A stretch of DNA of 64,000 nt from Calliphora vicina (GCF_958450345.1 NC_088784.1:41478278-41542277), one strand, 5' to 3'. Shown: positions 23,010 to 34,504, counted from the stretch's first letter. Numbers and translations: made by a program. The notes: generated by a model from the sequence alone, not told the origin.

Positions 23010-24055
23010 TATGCCAGAAATTAAGAAGAGGTGCCACACCCCTTGTTCCCATCAGTCCCATTTTTGGATAAACTTCATGTACTGATAAGAAATTAATTCT
23101 TATAAAGTTTGAAGGCTGTCGCAATAATAGTTCTGCAGATATTCGCAAATACTATATACTTTGCATGGGAAGTTCCACTCCCACTTATCCACTCCCGCCC
23201 TTTTTAAGCTATTCTATGTAAAATGATAAGAGAGCTATTCGGACAAAGTTGGAAGGATCTAGTAATTATAGATCTCAAGATATTTAGAAATAACTAATTA
23301 TTTTGTATGGAAGGTGACTCACCCCGAGTTCCGATCCTTCCCATTTTTTTATTAACTTCTTGCACTGATAAGAATTTAACTCATATGAAGTTTTAAGCCT
23401 TTCACATTTACAGTTCTCCAGATATTCGAAAATAACTATTTACTTTGTATGGTAGGTGCAACGCCTACTAATTTAATACCGCCCATTTTCAGCCAAACCA
23501 TGTAAAATTATAAGGGTGCTATTCGGACTAAATTTCAAGACTTCCACATTTATAGTTAACCATATATTTGAAAATAACTATTTACTTTGTATGGGAGGTG
23601 TCACACCCCTGTTCTGATCACTCCCATTTTTAGTTAAACTTCAAACAGTGATACGAAATTGATTCGTATAGTTCTACAGATATTCGAAAATAACTATTTA
23701 CTTTGTATGGGTGGTACAAATTTTGCCCTCTTTTGTCCCTTTATGGTTCAAGTTAAGAAAAACTATATAGTCTATTATTGCTACCAAGTAAAGGAATATC
23801 TATGTTCCAAATTTCAATCAAATCGATGCAGCCGTTTACTCTTGATTGTTTAACAACTAAGGGTACCAATTTTACCGGTTTTCCCCTTTAAATCTCTTTC
23901 TGGTCCAAGTATTAAAAAAGATGTAGCCTATTGACGCTTACAAGTAAGGATCTATCTATGTTCCAAATTTCAATAAAATCTGTTCAGCCGTTTAGGCGTG
24001 ATGCTCAAACAAACCAACAAACAAACTTACAAAGACATTTATATATTTATATGGA
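23010..24055 (+). repeat. Degenerate tandem array with an A/B dimer structure and retroposon-like tail
   Basis: About five units of roughly 140-150 bp share AAATAACTATTTACTTTGTA then TGGGAGGTGCCACACCC. They alternate between a GATAAGAAATTGATTCGTAT type and an AAAATGATAAGAGAGCTATT type. The 3' part repeats CAAATTTCAATAAAATC and CAGCCGTTTAGGCGTGATGC, and ends with AAACAAACCAACAAAC and TATATTTATATGG, like many insect retroposon 3' ends. Confidence 0.7.
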
Positions 24056-24071
24056 TTTAAACTTGTAAAAC

Positions 24072-24989
24072 GACCTAGCATGGGTTATAGGTCCTGCTGA
24101 GTATATTACAAATTGTTGCGAAAAATTTCAGAAACACCGTCAAATTCAAAAGTTATTCTAAAAAAAACGTTTTCAGTGATGTTCGTCAACTTATCGACCT
24201 ATAACTCAGTCCGATTTTTAATTGTGTAACGTGTTTGTAAAGAAAACTGATTACGCTTTATAATTATATGGATTTTTTGATACATTTGAAAACAAAACAA
24301 AATTTATCAACTTTTTTAATTTAGTCGCTTTTCATTTTGATATGAAAGCTTACAAAAATGTATATCAATGTATAAAGAAAATTTAGTTCTTAACAACACA
24401 TGGTTTTAATTTTTCAAATCGGAAGATAACTCTAAAAGTTATTCAACTTTTCATTAATACGTTTTTTTATTATTTTCGCCCCCAGCGCATATGAATAAAA
24501 AAAACAAAAAACTATACAAAAAATATTTATAAAATTTTTAATTTACAAGGCAAATTTTTTGAATATTTTTCGAAAAAGTTTAATAACTTTTGCAAATATA
24601 AACCGATTTTAATAAGTAATGTCACGTTTTTGTATAAATAAAATTGTCTTTTAAAGACAAAATTTGATTTACATAGAAAAAATTTAAAATAACTATTGTT
24701 GAATTTGAAAAATTACGAAAAAAATAAAAAAAAAAGAATTACTTTTTATAAAAACTTAAACAATTTCTTGGAATATACATTTTCAAAAAGGACAGCATAA
24801 ATCTTTGTCTACCCATAGTTGTTTAGAATTTTGAAATCGGTCTAAAAATGTGTGAGTTAGAGGTACTAAAGTACTACGACCAACTCTAAAACAGTTTTTT
24901 CAAAATAACTCAAAATTTTGAGGGTGTTTCAAAATCTTTGAAAACAGTTTTGGTATGTCCTCACCTAGGCCTATAACCCCCATTAGGTC
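24072..24989. mobile_element. TIR element, about 918 bp
   Basis: Left end GACCTAGCATGGGTTATAGG and inverted right end GACCTAATGGGGGTTATAGG agree with a few mismatches, then more loosely. A related sequence in reverse lies at about 45590-45680 (GTACCTCTAACTCAC..). No coding frame. Confidence 0.6.
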
Positions 24990-27609
24990 ACTTTTCAAGT
25001 TCTGACAAAAAGTGTCATTTTGTAGCAGAGTGTATAATATTTATCCATTTTAGAATTTTGGCATTGATTTGTTAGTGCTCTTAGAGAATATTTCTTAATT
25101 TATTAGTATTTACAGCATATCTTGGGCGGCATATTTTAACTTCTTAGAATATATTTGGCTTTTTAGAGTATATTTTGACTTCCTGCATTTTTCTAACTTT
25201 CCAATTCAATATTTTTTATTTCGATCTATTTCGTTTTAGGTTCTTCAGGTTCCATGTAATTTATTAATTCCAAAAATATTTAATAATTCTGTATTTTTGA
25301 TTTTAATTTGAAAGCGTTTTTGATATTAAAACAAAAAAGAAGTTTTGGTACAAAAATTTATTAAATTTTTTAGTCAAACAAATGATTACAAAGAAATATC
25401 AATTCCATTTTGAAAACTGAAAGTGGTTTCCTTCCGAAAGAAATTTTCGTTTTACTTTTTATGAAGAAGCGAAATACGGAAATAATACCACCTTCGATCG
25501 GAATGCAACTCTGTGACAGACCTGATTGTTATTAAAAAAAGCTTTATCTTTATATTTTAATCTTTTTCTAACTTTTTTGAATCTGCATAAAAGCTGTTTT
25601 TTTTCATTTTCCCTTAATATGTGAAAAATCTTCTAGGAAAAAACTAGTATGGATGTTAGTAGCGACTGCCAATAATATCTTGAAAATACTAATTATTCGA
25701 AAATTTGGAATTGCTTGAATATTTGGAATCTACATCAAAGTAAAAATTAATTAAAAAATTTAGTTCATTTCTTGAAAAATAGCATCTTATTTTTTCAATA
25801 TGTTAATTTTGTTGTTTTGATTCTTTTTTTTAAAAAATAATTTGTTGGTTTTAAAAATTATATAAATTTTGTTTTTAGAGCATATGTTTCAAATTTTAAG
25901 ACCATAATATTCGGTTTATACAGTACACTTTATGGTCATAAAATACTTTTTTAAAGCATATTCCCGGTTACCCTAGTGATAACCATGATTTTTGACTTAA
26001 GTTGTTTTAATATATTACCTCGGATAACTACATGCATATGTATAGACGCACAGCTATAAATTGTTTTAATAAACTTCACTTTAGTTTTTTTACTCTCTCC
26101 TTGATATTATTGGCTATGCTGAGCCAGAAAATGTCCTTATGCCTCTGTTTCTGCTATTGTAGAAACAGAAGAAATGAAAGAAAACGAATGAAAAAATGAA
26201 TAATCAAAGAAAAAAACTTAACGTATGGCCGAAAAAAATAGCAAAAAAAAGTAAATTTAAACACACACTCACACGTGTAACTATTCCCCTACACATGCAT
26301 AATTGAAAATTTACTTGGCTCAAAAAATATATTTCCTTTAACTGAATAAAAAAAACGTCTTTACACAGTGTTACCCAAAAAAACAAAAAAAAATAACACA
26401 CACAGTTGTTTGTTGCTCTTTTGCATCTTTGATTTCCTTGTTGTTTGTTTGTTGGTTCGCTCATTCGTACGTTGTTGGGCTCTTCGTTTTTTTATTTTTT
26501 ATTCGTATGTTCGTTTGTTTATTTGTTTGTTTATTTATTCGTTTGTCTGTATGTTTGTTTATTTGGCTGTTTCGTTTACTCCTTCTCTTTGTTTTATGAA
26601 AATGGTCAAATTTCCTTTAGTAAACAACAACAGGAAATTGACCCAAAAAGAAGCTACAGCAACAGAAACAATAACAAAAACAGTCAGCGTATAAAAAGGA
26701 GCATATTTTTAAACTACAATGTTGCTGTTGTTGTTATTGCTTTCGAAAAAAAGGATAAATAAATGGAAAGAACAACAATGAAAAATATAAACGAATATTT
26801 AACGAAAAAGTGAACACAGGGCTGGCTGATCAGAGCGATGCGGAGCGAAGCAGAAAACAACAAAACAAATGCAATAAATGTTAAAGCAATAAAAGTATAA
26901 ATATGACTTGAGGGTAACATTTTAACGAGTACCCTAGAGCCCGTCAACTTTAATCGTTTTCTTTTTCATTTTCTACTTGTTCTGCATCTTGGTTTTCTTT
27001 TTACTCACAAAATAAAAAATGAACCTTTATTAATTTATAACAAACAAACAAAAAAAAAACGAAAACCAGAAATAAGAACAAGATGCTGATTATATTTTAG
27101 ATGCCTTTTCTATTAAGTTTAAGGGTTTTCCATTTGGAAAATTAAATTGAACGTTTAAAAATGGAATATTTTGGTAAAAAAAAAAAATTTGTTTTAAAAT
27201 AAAATTATTTTTTTTGTTTCAGTTTTTGAAAGAATATTTAATAATTGTACACCCGAAGCTGATCTTTCTTATATTAGAAAAATTTATATTTTTCTTTTAT
27301 AAACATTTAGTTTTCTATTAAACATTTTTTTTATTATTTTCTATAAGCTAAAAGCTTTAAACCCATTATTCTTTAGCTCCCTTTAAATAAACTTTAATCC
27401 TGCACATGAACAAAAAGATTCTTGTACTGAATTCAATAAGCTAAGAGACATTTTTTAGTTCGTGATTATAAAGAAAATTCTGTGCATAAATAGACTTATG
27501 GAAATCGTAGAAAAAGGCTCAGAATTAAGCTCAAATTTTGTAAGTTTTCTCTACTTTTTCGGGAAATACAAGAGAATATGAAGCGGATATTAAAGAATTC
27601 TTGATAATA
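24990..27609. other. No gene seen; TTTG/TTCG repeats
   Basis: AT-rich. A degenerate GTTTGTTTATTTGTTTGTTT tract at 26500-26570 produces the long plus-strand frames seen there. Confidence 0.55.
25878..25990 (-). repeat. Short relative of the GCATATTTT-rich family
   Basis: AAAGCATATTCCCGGTTACC..GATAACC mirrors the end seen at 56440-56490. Confidence 0.4.
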
Positions 27610-27636
27610 AGGAGTGAGATCGAAAAATTCTTAACA
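27610..27636 (+). repeat. Left TIR of the DD37E element
   Basis: A 27-bp perfect inverted match to 28881..28907; begins AGGAGTGAGATCG immediately after a TA target dinucleotide. Confidence 0.93.
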
Positions 27637-27743
27637 TACATATATGTTTATAAAAAAGAAACCACTAAACTTACAGCTTTAATTTTTTTTTTATTTGATT
27701 GAAATTATTATTACAATTTACAAAAAAAAATATTTTTATAGTT

Positions 27744-28751
27744 TTAATCACTAGTGATGAAATTTTGAACCTTTTTCGGAAACCCTTCCATTAACGTTTT
27801 TATAGTGCTTTCTGTCACTTTGCTCGAACATGTAGTCCATCTCCGTTTAAAATCTACCACACTTTTGGACACCTTTTTTGTACTCTTCAATTCTCTTTTA
27901 ACAAGAGCCCAATATCTCTCCACTGGCCTTAGCTCCGGGCAGTTTGGAGGATTTGCCTCTCTTGGTACAAATACCACATTATTGTTCTTGTACCACTCAA
28001 GGGCTTGTTTGCCATAGTGACAGGATGCCAAGTCAGGCCAAAAATAAGTGGACACATTATGAAGTCTTATGAATGGAAGCAGCCTTTTTTGTAAACATTC
28101 CTTGATGTAAATTTCGGTATTTATAGAGCCCGTTGTAACAAATGAGTGGCTTCTTTTGCCGCAACTGCATATTGCTTGCCATACCAAGAACTTTCTGGGA
28201 AATTTTGTCTGCTTTTGGGTCCTAAACTTTTCTTCAACATTCCCTCGAGCATCAGCAACATAAAATTTTTGACCTGGAAGTTGCGAAAAATCTGCCAGAA
28301 CATACGTTTCGTCATCCATTATGCAGCAAGAATATTTTTTTATAAAACTTGACTTCAATTTCCGTGCTCTGTTTTTGGCCTCTAAATTTTTAGTAGCGTT
28401 CCTGTCAGGAACTTTTTGAGCCTTGTATGTTTTTAAACCTGCATTAGCTTTAACTTTTCGTACCAAATAGTCCGAGCACTGAGCTAACCGGGCTGCTTTC
28501 CTACCGGATGTGTTGGGAGCTCTTTTGAAAATGCGTTCTATTTTTTTGGCTTTAGAAACATCATGTGGACCATTCCTTCTACCTGAACCAGGTTTTCTAT
28601 CAACTGACAAGTTCTCCCGGTACTGTTTAATAACATTGGAAACAGTTTGACGGCAGACCTTTGTATGCTTGGCCAACTTTTTGTAAGACCAAGTTGGGTT
28701 TTGTTGAAAATATTTAATAATTTCAGTACGCACTTTTTTCTGGTCACTCAT
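27744..28751 (-). CDS. DD37E Tc1/mariner-superfamily transposase, 335 aa
   Basis: This is the cut-and-paste transposase of the surrounding element; it binds the TIRs and excises the DNA. Residues about 10-45 form the first helix-turn-helix (WSYKKLAKHT..QTVSNVI), followed by a basic GRPR-like linker (KPGSGRR, about 53-59) and a second DNA-binding region to about 120. The catalytic triad is visible: Asp147 (MDDETY), Asp240 (YFWPDLASCHY) and Glu278 (RPVERYW), with 37 residues between the last two, hence DD37E rather than the DD34D of classic mariner or DD34E of Tc1. The NPPNCPELRPVE stretch replaces the usual WPxxSPDLNPIE. Length is normal for the superfamily. I place the start at MSDQKK because the 31 in-frame residues upstream are hydrophobic and AT-derived. 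The frame has no stop or frameshift, so it may be active. Exact subfamily is not assigned. Confidence 0.92.
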   Translation of the reverse strand: MSDQKKVRTEIIKYFQQNPTWSYKKLAKHTKVCRQTVSNVIKQYRENLSVDRKPGSGRRNGPHDVSKAKKIERIFKRAPNTSGRKAARLAQCSDYLVRKVKANAGLKTYKAQKVPDRNATKNLEAKNRARKLKSSFIKKYSCCIMDDETYVLADFSQLPGQKFYVADARGNVEEKFRTQKQTKFPRKFLVWQAICSCGKRSHSFVTTGSINTEIYIKECLQKRLLPFIRLHNVSTYFWPDLASCHYGKQALEWYKNNNVVFVPREANPPNCPELRPVERYWALVKRELKSTKKVSKSVVDFKRRWTTCSSKVTESTIKTLMEGFPKKVQNFITSD

Positions 28752-28880
28752 TTTAATCAGATTAACAAAAAAATTAATATAATTGACATTACACATAATA
28801 ACTGACATGTTTTTCAAAGGTAACTTGATCAAAAAAAAATTCAAATAATACTTGGGTTAAAAAATGTAATGAAAAACGTG

Positions 28881-28907
28881 TGTTAAGAATTTTTCGATCT
28901 CACTCCT
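28881..28907 (-). repeat. Right TIR of the DD37E element
   Basis: A 27-bp perfect inverted match to the left TIR, followed by TA. Confidence 0.93.
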
Positions 28908-28909
28908 TA

Positions 28910-30589
28910 ATAAAAAAAAAATATGTATTGATGAAATTTTCACCCATTCACCAGAATTTCTCTTTCATAGAAATTGAAGGAAATGCTTATATATTTACGC
29001 ACATGTTTGAGTGTGTATGTAAAATCGCGCTATTCTGCGAATAAATATATAGACATACACATATAGACAACAGTGGTGCAACAAGAAGATTTGTGTGTAA
29101 AAGAATACACAAATACTTATTTATTCCATTCACTTGAATGTCTTTTTGTGGTATTGGTTATTTACAAATACACACAGCACCATGCACACAAATTTTCGAG
29201 TTGTCACTAACAATGAAACATAATAAAAAAAATAAAAATTGAATACCATTGTTATGTGCCACTTCCTAGAATGCAAGCAAAAATGGTTGCAGCAACAAGA
29301 GGGAATTTAACAAGTTTTAAATACTGTTGTGCAAATATGTATATCAATGTATGAGTACATTTGTGTATGTATGTGTTGCAATACATACATATGTACATAT
29401 GTATATTGAAGTTACCATTTCGATATGAATTCAATATCACTGACAGCCTCCCATGCCACAGCCACTGCCACAAACACCAGTACACTACTAGTCGTAGCAT
29501 GGCCGCAGATTCTCAATAAAGTTCCTTTTCAGTCGTTAAGCGTTTGAAGTAACCAACAATTTGACAGCAACAGACTCTTTTGGATGGTTACTTCTTCTTT
29601 GCAACATTCATTCATTCATTCATTTGTTCACTCATTCATTCAATTGTACATTTATTCGTTCATTCGATAACATTGCATTCGCTAGTTTTCTTTCTCTCTG
29701 TGTATCTGTATCTGTGTTTAAATATGAATGCACCATGAGTGGCATTTGTAGCTATTATTCTATTGTAGTTGTTGTATTTTTGGCATAAAAAAAGGGAAAA
29801 ATATTTACAAATAAAATAAAACAGAATGGTGTATCTACAAGAGAACTCAAGCTAATGCAATAATTTTTTATACGATTTGAGTTCACTGTTGAAGCGTATA
29901 AAACATTAATGAGACAGTAGATGTTGTTAGTTGGTTTTGGCTTTGGGTTTCGATTGCATTGGGTTGGGTTGGTTTTAGTTTAGTTTAGCTTGGTTTGGTC
30001 TATCTCGGTTTAGGTAGTGACTGTTTGGCGGGTGTTTTTACGACATGATTCGGTTTACATGTTGTCATTTGGAGACCTATTGAATAAAAACTTCAATACT
30101 TATACATACGTTAATATTTTAAAATTAAAATAGTTGAACATTTTCCTACAATTGTTAAAAGCGATAATGTAGAAGTATAGGATACACCAAGCTAAAATTA
30201 CAATACTAAAATTGTTAGTTTTTATGTAAAAAATAAACTATGTTCCTTAGCTGTGTTTGTGTTATGTTTTTGAAAACATTTAAATTTTGCAGCCTTAAAT
30301 TATGCTTTATTTTTTGGATCGTTAATAAAAATGGCTAGACTCTAGGGTTGTCAATTATTCGATTTATACTTTATTCTAACAAATAACAAGTATAAAATAT
30401 TACTCCAAAAATTTAATAAAATATCTTTAAAACCCGAGAATGTTTAATAACACTATCCAGCTGCATTTTTGGAACAGAATAGATTGTTGAGTAGATAATT
30501 TTTGTACAATAATCTTATAGTCCAGGTGGTATTAATTTTTTTTTTTTACAGTGGGTCTAAGTTTTAATTTTCAGATCGAAGGGAGCATT
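28910..30589. other. No gene seen
   Basis: CATACATATGTACATATGTA at 29385-29404, CATTCATTCATTCATT at 29608-29640, and a GGTTT/GGTTTA-rich stretch at 29925-30015. Confidence 0.55.
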
Positions 30590-30700
30590 ATACTAACTGA
30601 CAAAAAAATGTTGTAAGTTAATATCTGAGAGAATTCTTATTGTCAGAGTTATATTGTGGAATTTTATGAGGATAATTTTTGTGAAATAATCTGAGTCCTT
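30590..30700 (-). repeat. Inverted copy of 18424-18530
   Basis: CTGAGAGAATTCTTATTGTC and TTATGAGGATAATTTTTGTG are reverse matches to the copy at 18424. Confidence 0.75.
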
Positions 30701-30847
30701 TAGTTTGAAGGTAAATTAGTTTGATGATATTCCCAGCTAAAATCAAGGTTTGGTTTGCAAACATTTCTAAAATTATTTCATCAAATATTATCTGCATAAA
30801 TTACAAAACATTCTTAAATATATTTTAATAATCGAATCTATGTACAT

Positions 30848-32006
30848 TAGGGTGGCCCCAAAATTTAAGTTGCGGATGTTCCCACCTAAAATGAAAATTT
30901 GATTCATTCTAAGACTACGTTTTGAATTTTTTTCGTCCTGGGGTCAATATTTGGCGAGCTGGATCGAAGGATAAAAAGGTCCTTTTTTGGGGTTTTTTAC
31001 ATTTTTTCCATATTTCTTCCAAAGGAAGTATATGTAAATTTGGTATCATATGAAAGGTCTTTGAGAGACGCATTCAATTGGTTAAAAGAAATTTAAAAAA
31101 AAAAAATTTTAATTAAAAAATTTTAAAAATTTTCGACAAAATTTTAGTTTTTTTTAATTTTTTCATAGAATTTATTCAAATACATAGATGAAATTTCTTG
31201 ATCATAAACATCATGTAATTTCACCGAAATGGTTTTTCTCGTTTTTTAAAATTCAGTCCAGTTCAATGTTTATTCAAATTTGTTTAAACCCAATTTCATC
31301 CCTATCTGTTAAGCAGTTTTTCACATGTTACTTAAAATTAACAACAACATTCCAAAGGAATAACATTAAAATAATCATTATAGCGCGATGTATAGTAAAT
31401 GTTTTAGCTTAAATTTAAATATTCGTAGTGTAACAAAAGAAAAGTATAAGAATTTATACATCGATGGAAAGCTTATAAAATTTGAGTTATTTTGATGCCC
31501 ATACATATACTATGAATTGAGTACAGAGATTGTCAGATAGGGATGAAATTAGGTTTAAACAAATTTGAATAAACATTGAACTGGATTGAATTTTAAAAAA
31601 CGAGAAAAACCATTTCGGTGAAATTACATGATGTTTATGATCAAGAAATTTCATCTATGTATTTGAATAAATTCTATGAAAAAGTTAAAAAAAACTAAAA
31701 TTTTGTCGAAAATTTTTAAAATTTTTTAATTAAAATTTTTTTTTTTTAAATTTCTTTTAACTAATTCAATGCGTCTCTCAAAGACCTTTCATATGATACC
31801 AAATTTACATATACTTCCTTTGGAAGAAATATGGAAAAAATGTAAAAAACCTCAAAAAAGGACCTTTTTATCCTTTGATCTAGCTCGCCAAATATTGACC
31901 CCAGGACGAAAAAATTTCAAAACGTAGTCTTAGAATGAATCAAATTTTCATTTTAGGCGGGAACATCGATACCTTATTTTTTCTCCATACAAACGGGGCC
32001 ACCCTA
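30848..32006. mobile_element. Large hAT-like fold-back element, 1159 bp
   Basis: Two near-identical inverted arms of about 470 bp (30848-31317 and about 31535-32006) surround a loop of roughly 220 bp. Ends are TAGGGTGGCCCC and inverted. An 8-bp ATGTACAT stands on both sides (30840-30847, 32007-32014), fitting a hAT duplication, although this 8-mer is itself a palindrome. Arms share phrases such as GACCTTTCATATGATACC and ATTTCACCGAAATGG. No protein is encoded. Confidence 0.9.
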
Positions 32007-32110
32007 ATGTACATATGTTTATATATTTTTTATGCAATACACAGAAAAAACTATTTCTTAAACCGTTTTAATTCAAATATTTGTCACATATTGAACTGGT
32101 TTCAATTATT

Positions 32111-32592
32111 TCACAGAAAAAATTATATTTCAATTCAAACATTTATCCCATATTGAACTGGTTTCAATTATTTCATAATTAAATCAAGTATTCATTTGCT
32201 CAAAAACAAAATTTCTTGATATTTGCTATTGAATTTTGAGTTTGAGAATTTGATTATTTTGACAATTGAATATATAATTTTCGTTATTGGTTGAATTTCA
32301 AATACAAATATTATTGAATAGATAATTTTCGTAATTGAAAACACATTTTTGTTATTTTTTGTGTTTCAATTACGAAAATTATCTATTGAATAATTTTTGT
32401 ATTTGAAATTCAACCAATAACGAAAATTGTATATTCAATTGTCAAAACAATCAAATTCAAAACTCAAAATTCAATAGAAAATATCAAGAAATTTTGTTTT
32501 TGAGCAAATGAATACTTGATTTAATTATGAAATAATTGAAACCAGTTCAATATGGGATAAATGTTTGAATTGAAATATAATTTTTTCTGTGA
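32111..32592. mobile_element. Near-perfect 482-bp palindrome (fold-back repeat)
   Basis: Arms of about 230 bp run inward from TCACAGAAAAAATTATATTT and its inverted match to a centre near 32350 (ACGAAAATTATCTATTGAATA on one arm). A partial extra copy of the left end (TATTGAACTGGTTTCAATTA) lies at about 32090, just outside. It is 105 bp from the hAT-like fold-back. Type of element unknown. Confidence 0.88.
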
Positions 32593-33538
32593 TAGTGTAC
32601 ATTCATGATAAAATTAGAAATTTAAAAATTTTTTAGTGATAATAAATTATATGGTAGCATGCAACATGTTTCCTTTTATCGACTTCCACTCAACACTAAA
32701 ATCAAATTTTTATTACTTCTTAAAATTTCTTGTTACTTTAACTTTGCAAGTGTTCAAAAATACAAAAAAAAAATCAATAAATATTCTGCTTTTTTATTGT
32801 CTTCAATTTTAAGTTTTCTTCGACTTTATATTGCAACATTACAAGTCTCAACACTATCATTCGTTTTTATTTGAAGACATTAATTTGAAAAGTTTCTTTT
32901 GCATAGTTTTAAGTATTTTCAAGCAAGTTTTTGTGTTTTATATATTTCGACACTATTAATTTAAATTTACAAAACTCATTGGCAAAAAATTATTTGATGC
33001 CTTAGAGACGAACAATTAAATTATTTTTTTTTTGTGTTTTAACTTTTCTTCTTCAACTGACATTTATTATTTGTACGCAAACATATGTATGTAAAGGAAA
33101 AATAAAAGTAAAAGAAATAAAATAAAATACATATTGAAAACAAAAGGATGAATGGTGTAATTTTATTGCTTCATAAAAGAGGAAGTAAGCTTAGTTTTAT
33201 GGTAGGAAGTTGGTATTGGTTTTTTAATTACTTAAAGTTTTATAAATGTATTGGAAGTTCAGTTTTATCTTTCGAGTAGAATTTTTTGCATATTATTTTT
33301 TGGAGGAATTTAGCACTTTGAAAGTATCAGAGCAGTTGAATCTCCAGCAGGGGATTGAATGCGAATATATGAATAAAATATACAAAAATGTCCTCGAGAA
33401 AGTCAGACACAACTAACTGTATTTATATAATTAAAGTATTTATAAACTGGGAAAATCAAACAAAAGGTATATTTTAGATTTTATATTCTTTAAAACCTAA
33501 AACACGTTCATATTTTTAGTAAATAAATTAGTACTTAC

Positions 33539-33892
33539 ATATAACGGTGAGTTTAGCATTGGCTCGAATGGCTGAATTCAAACGGGCAGGACCCACTTGA
33601 CACTGATATTCGGCATCATCGTTTATGGAGGCGTTTGATATTCTTAAATTGTAGGCGCCCTGTTTGCGATCACCCAATACCGAATAACGGGGAAAGCCCG
33701 GTATCACCGCCGAAAACCCCAGCGCAAAACCATCTTTTGTCCATTGCACAGCACCCGCCAGATTTGTAACTTCACAGCGCAACATTGCCTCGGCACCCTC
33801 CAGCACTTGTAAATCATGCGGTGTCACGCGGAATTTCTGCTGTTGACCACAACAATATCCAGGCAGATGTGCAGCTAATAAGGATGTTATCA
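33539..33892 (-). CDS. sns: Internal exon of a Sticks-and-stones/Hibris (nephrin-like) Ig adhesion protein: end of signal peptide plus Ig domain 1
   Basis: Sns and Hibris are single-pass membrane proteins of the nephrin family; in Drosophila they sit on fusing myoblasts and nephrocytes and bind Kirre/Roughest. The exon runs from an acceptor (pyrimidine-rich tract ending TTATTTACAG, AG at 33893-33894) to a donor (GTAAGT at 33533-33538). It enters after codon base 1 and leaves after base 1, so 354 nt is a symmetric phase-1 exon. The residues begin VITSLLAAHLPGYCCG, the hydrophobic end of a signal peptide, then QQQKFRVTPHDLQVLEGAEA. The Ig fold shows Cys40 (LRCEV), Trp51 (QWTKDG), Cys98 (YQCQV) with DDAEY just before it, and a glycosylation sequon at Asn87 (NAS), numbered from the first residue of the exon. 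The WTKDGFALGF and PRYSVLGD stretches are typical of the Sns/Hibris/Kirre group. The apparent upstream Met is intron read-through. The start codon and remaining exons lie outside the window. Sns is favoured over Hibris by overall likeness from memory; that choice is less certain than the family. Confidence 0.85.
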
Positions 33893-34504
33893 CTGTAAAT
33901 AAAACACAGAGACACAAAAAAAAATTAAAATAAACAAACAGGAAAATATAATAAAATTTGTTAAATTAATTAAAAAATGCTTTTATTAATGTCTACATAA
34001 TATTCACATAAACTATGCATGTTTTATAAAAAAACCATATAATATTTAAATATACATATGTATGGATGTAGTTTTTTTTTTGTATTAATACTTTTTAGAC
34101 ATTCATTCTCTATCTGATTTATCACAAACATATCAATGCAACAAAAAAGAATGCAATGCAATAAAATAAAATTAAAATGTAATAAATACTTAATTTGTTT
34201 TTTAAGTGTATGTGTATGGTATTAACTGGCTTGAAAGGTAATATAAATATTTTATTTAATTTATCTTCAAATTTATTTATCAAAAAAAACCACACACAAT
34301 GAAAACAAAAACTTTTACAAGCAAAAAAAAAGAAAATAACCAGCAATACACATTAATATACATTTATTTTTTCCAACTAATTTCAAAACGATTGCGATTT
34401 ACGTTTCAAATGATAACTTAATTAATTTTCACGTCAACGGTCAACGTGAAAAGCCTACACAAGTGCAAAAACAAACTAAAAAAAATTACATTTAACACAT
34501 ATAC

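Larger units (their letters stand above)
27610..28907 (-). mobile_element. Complete Tc1/mariner-superfamily (DD37E) transposon, 1298 bp
   Basis: The ends are 27-bp perfect terminal inverted repeats starting AGGAGTGAGATCGAAAAATT at both termini, with agreement continuing patchily beyond. They are flanked by a TA dinucleotide on each side (27608-27609 and 28908-28909), the target duplication expected for this superfamily. The single intact transposase frame fills most of the interior. Perfect TIRs, an intact TSD and an uninterrupted frame suggest recent insertion, unlike the decayed elements around it. It lies on the same strand as the host exon, in the downstream intron. Confidence 0.93.
1..33538 (-). 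other. Intron 3' of the Ig1 exon (partial, over 33 kb)
   Basis: This stretch follows the donor GTAAGT of the nephrin-like exon. No exon for the second Ig domain (expected to start by completing a codon begun with T) was found, so the intron appears to run past position 1. The stretch carries most of the mobile elements of the window. Confidence 0.6.

Noticed and set aside
26368..26762. Two overlapping plus-strand frames of over 100 codons
   Set aside because: Both are translations of a TTTG/TTCG/TTTA simple repeat.
27805..28747. Several shorter open frames on both strands
   Set aside because: Shadows of the DD37E transposase in other frames.
29925..30015. Telomere-like GGTTTAGTTTAG words
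   Set aside because: Irregular GT-rich text, not a regular array; higher flies do not use such telomeric repeats.
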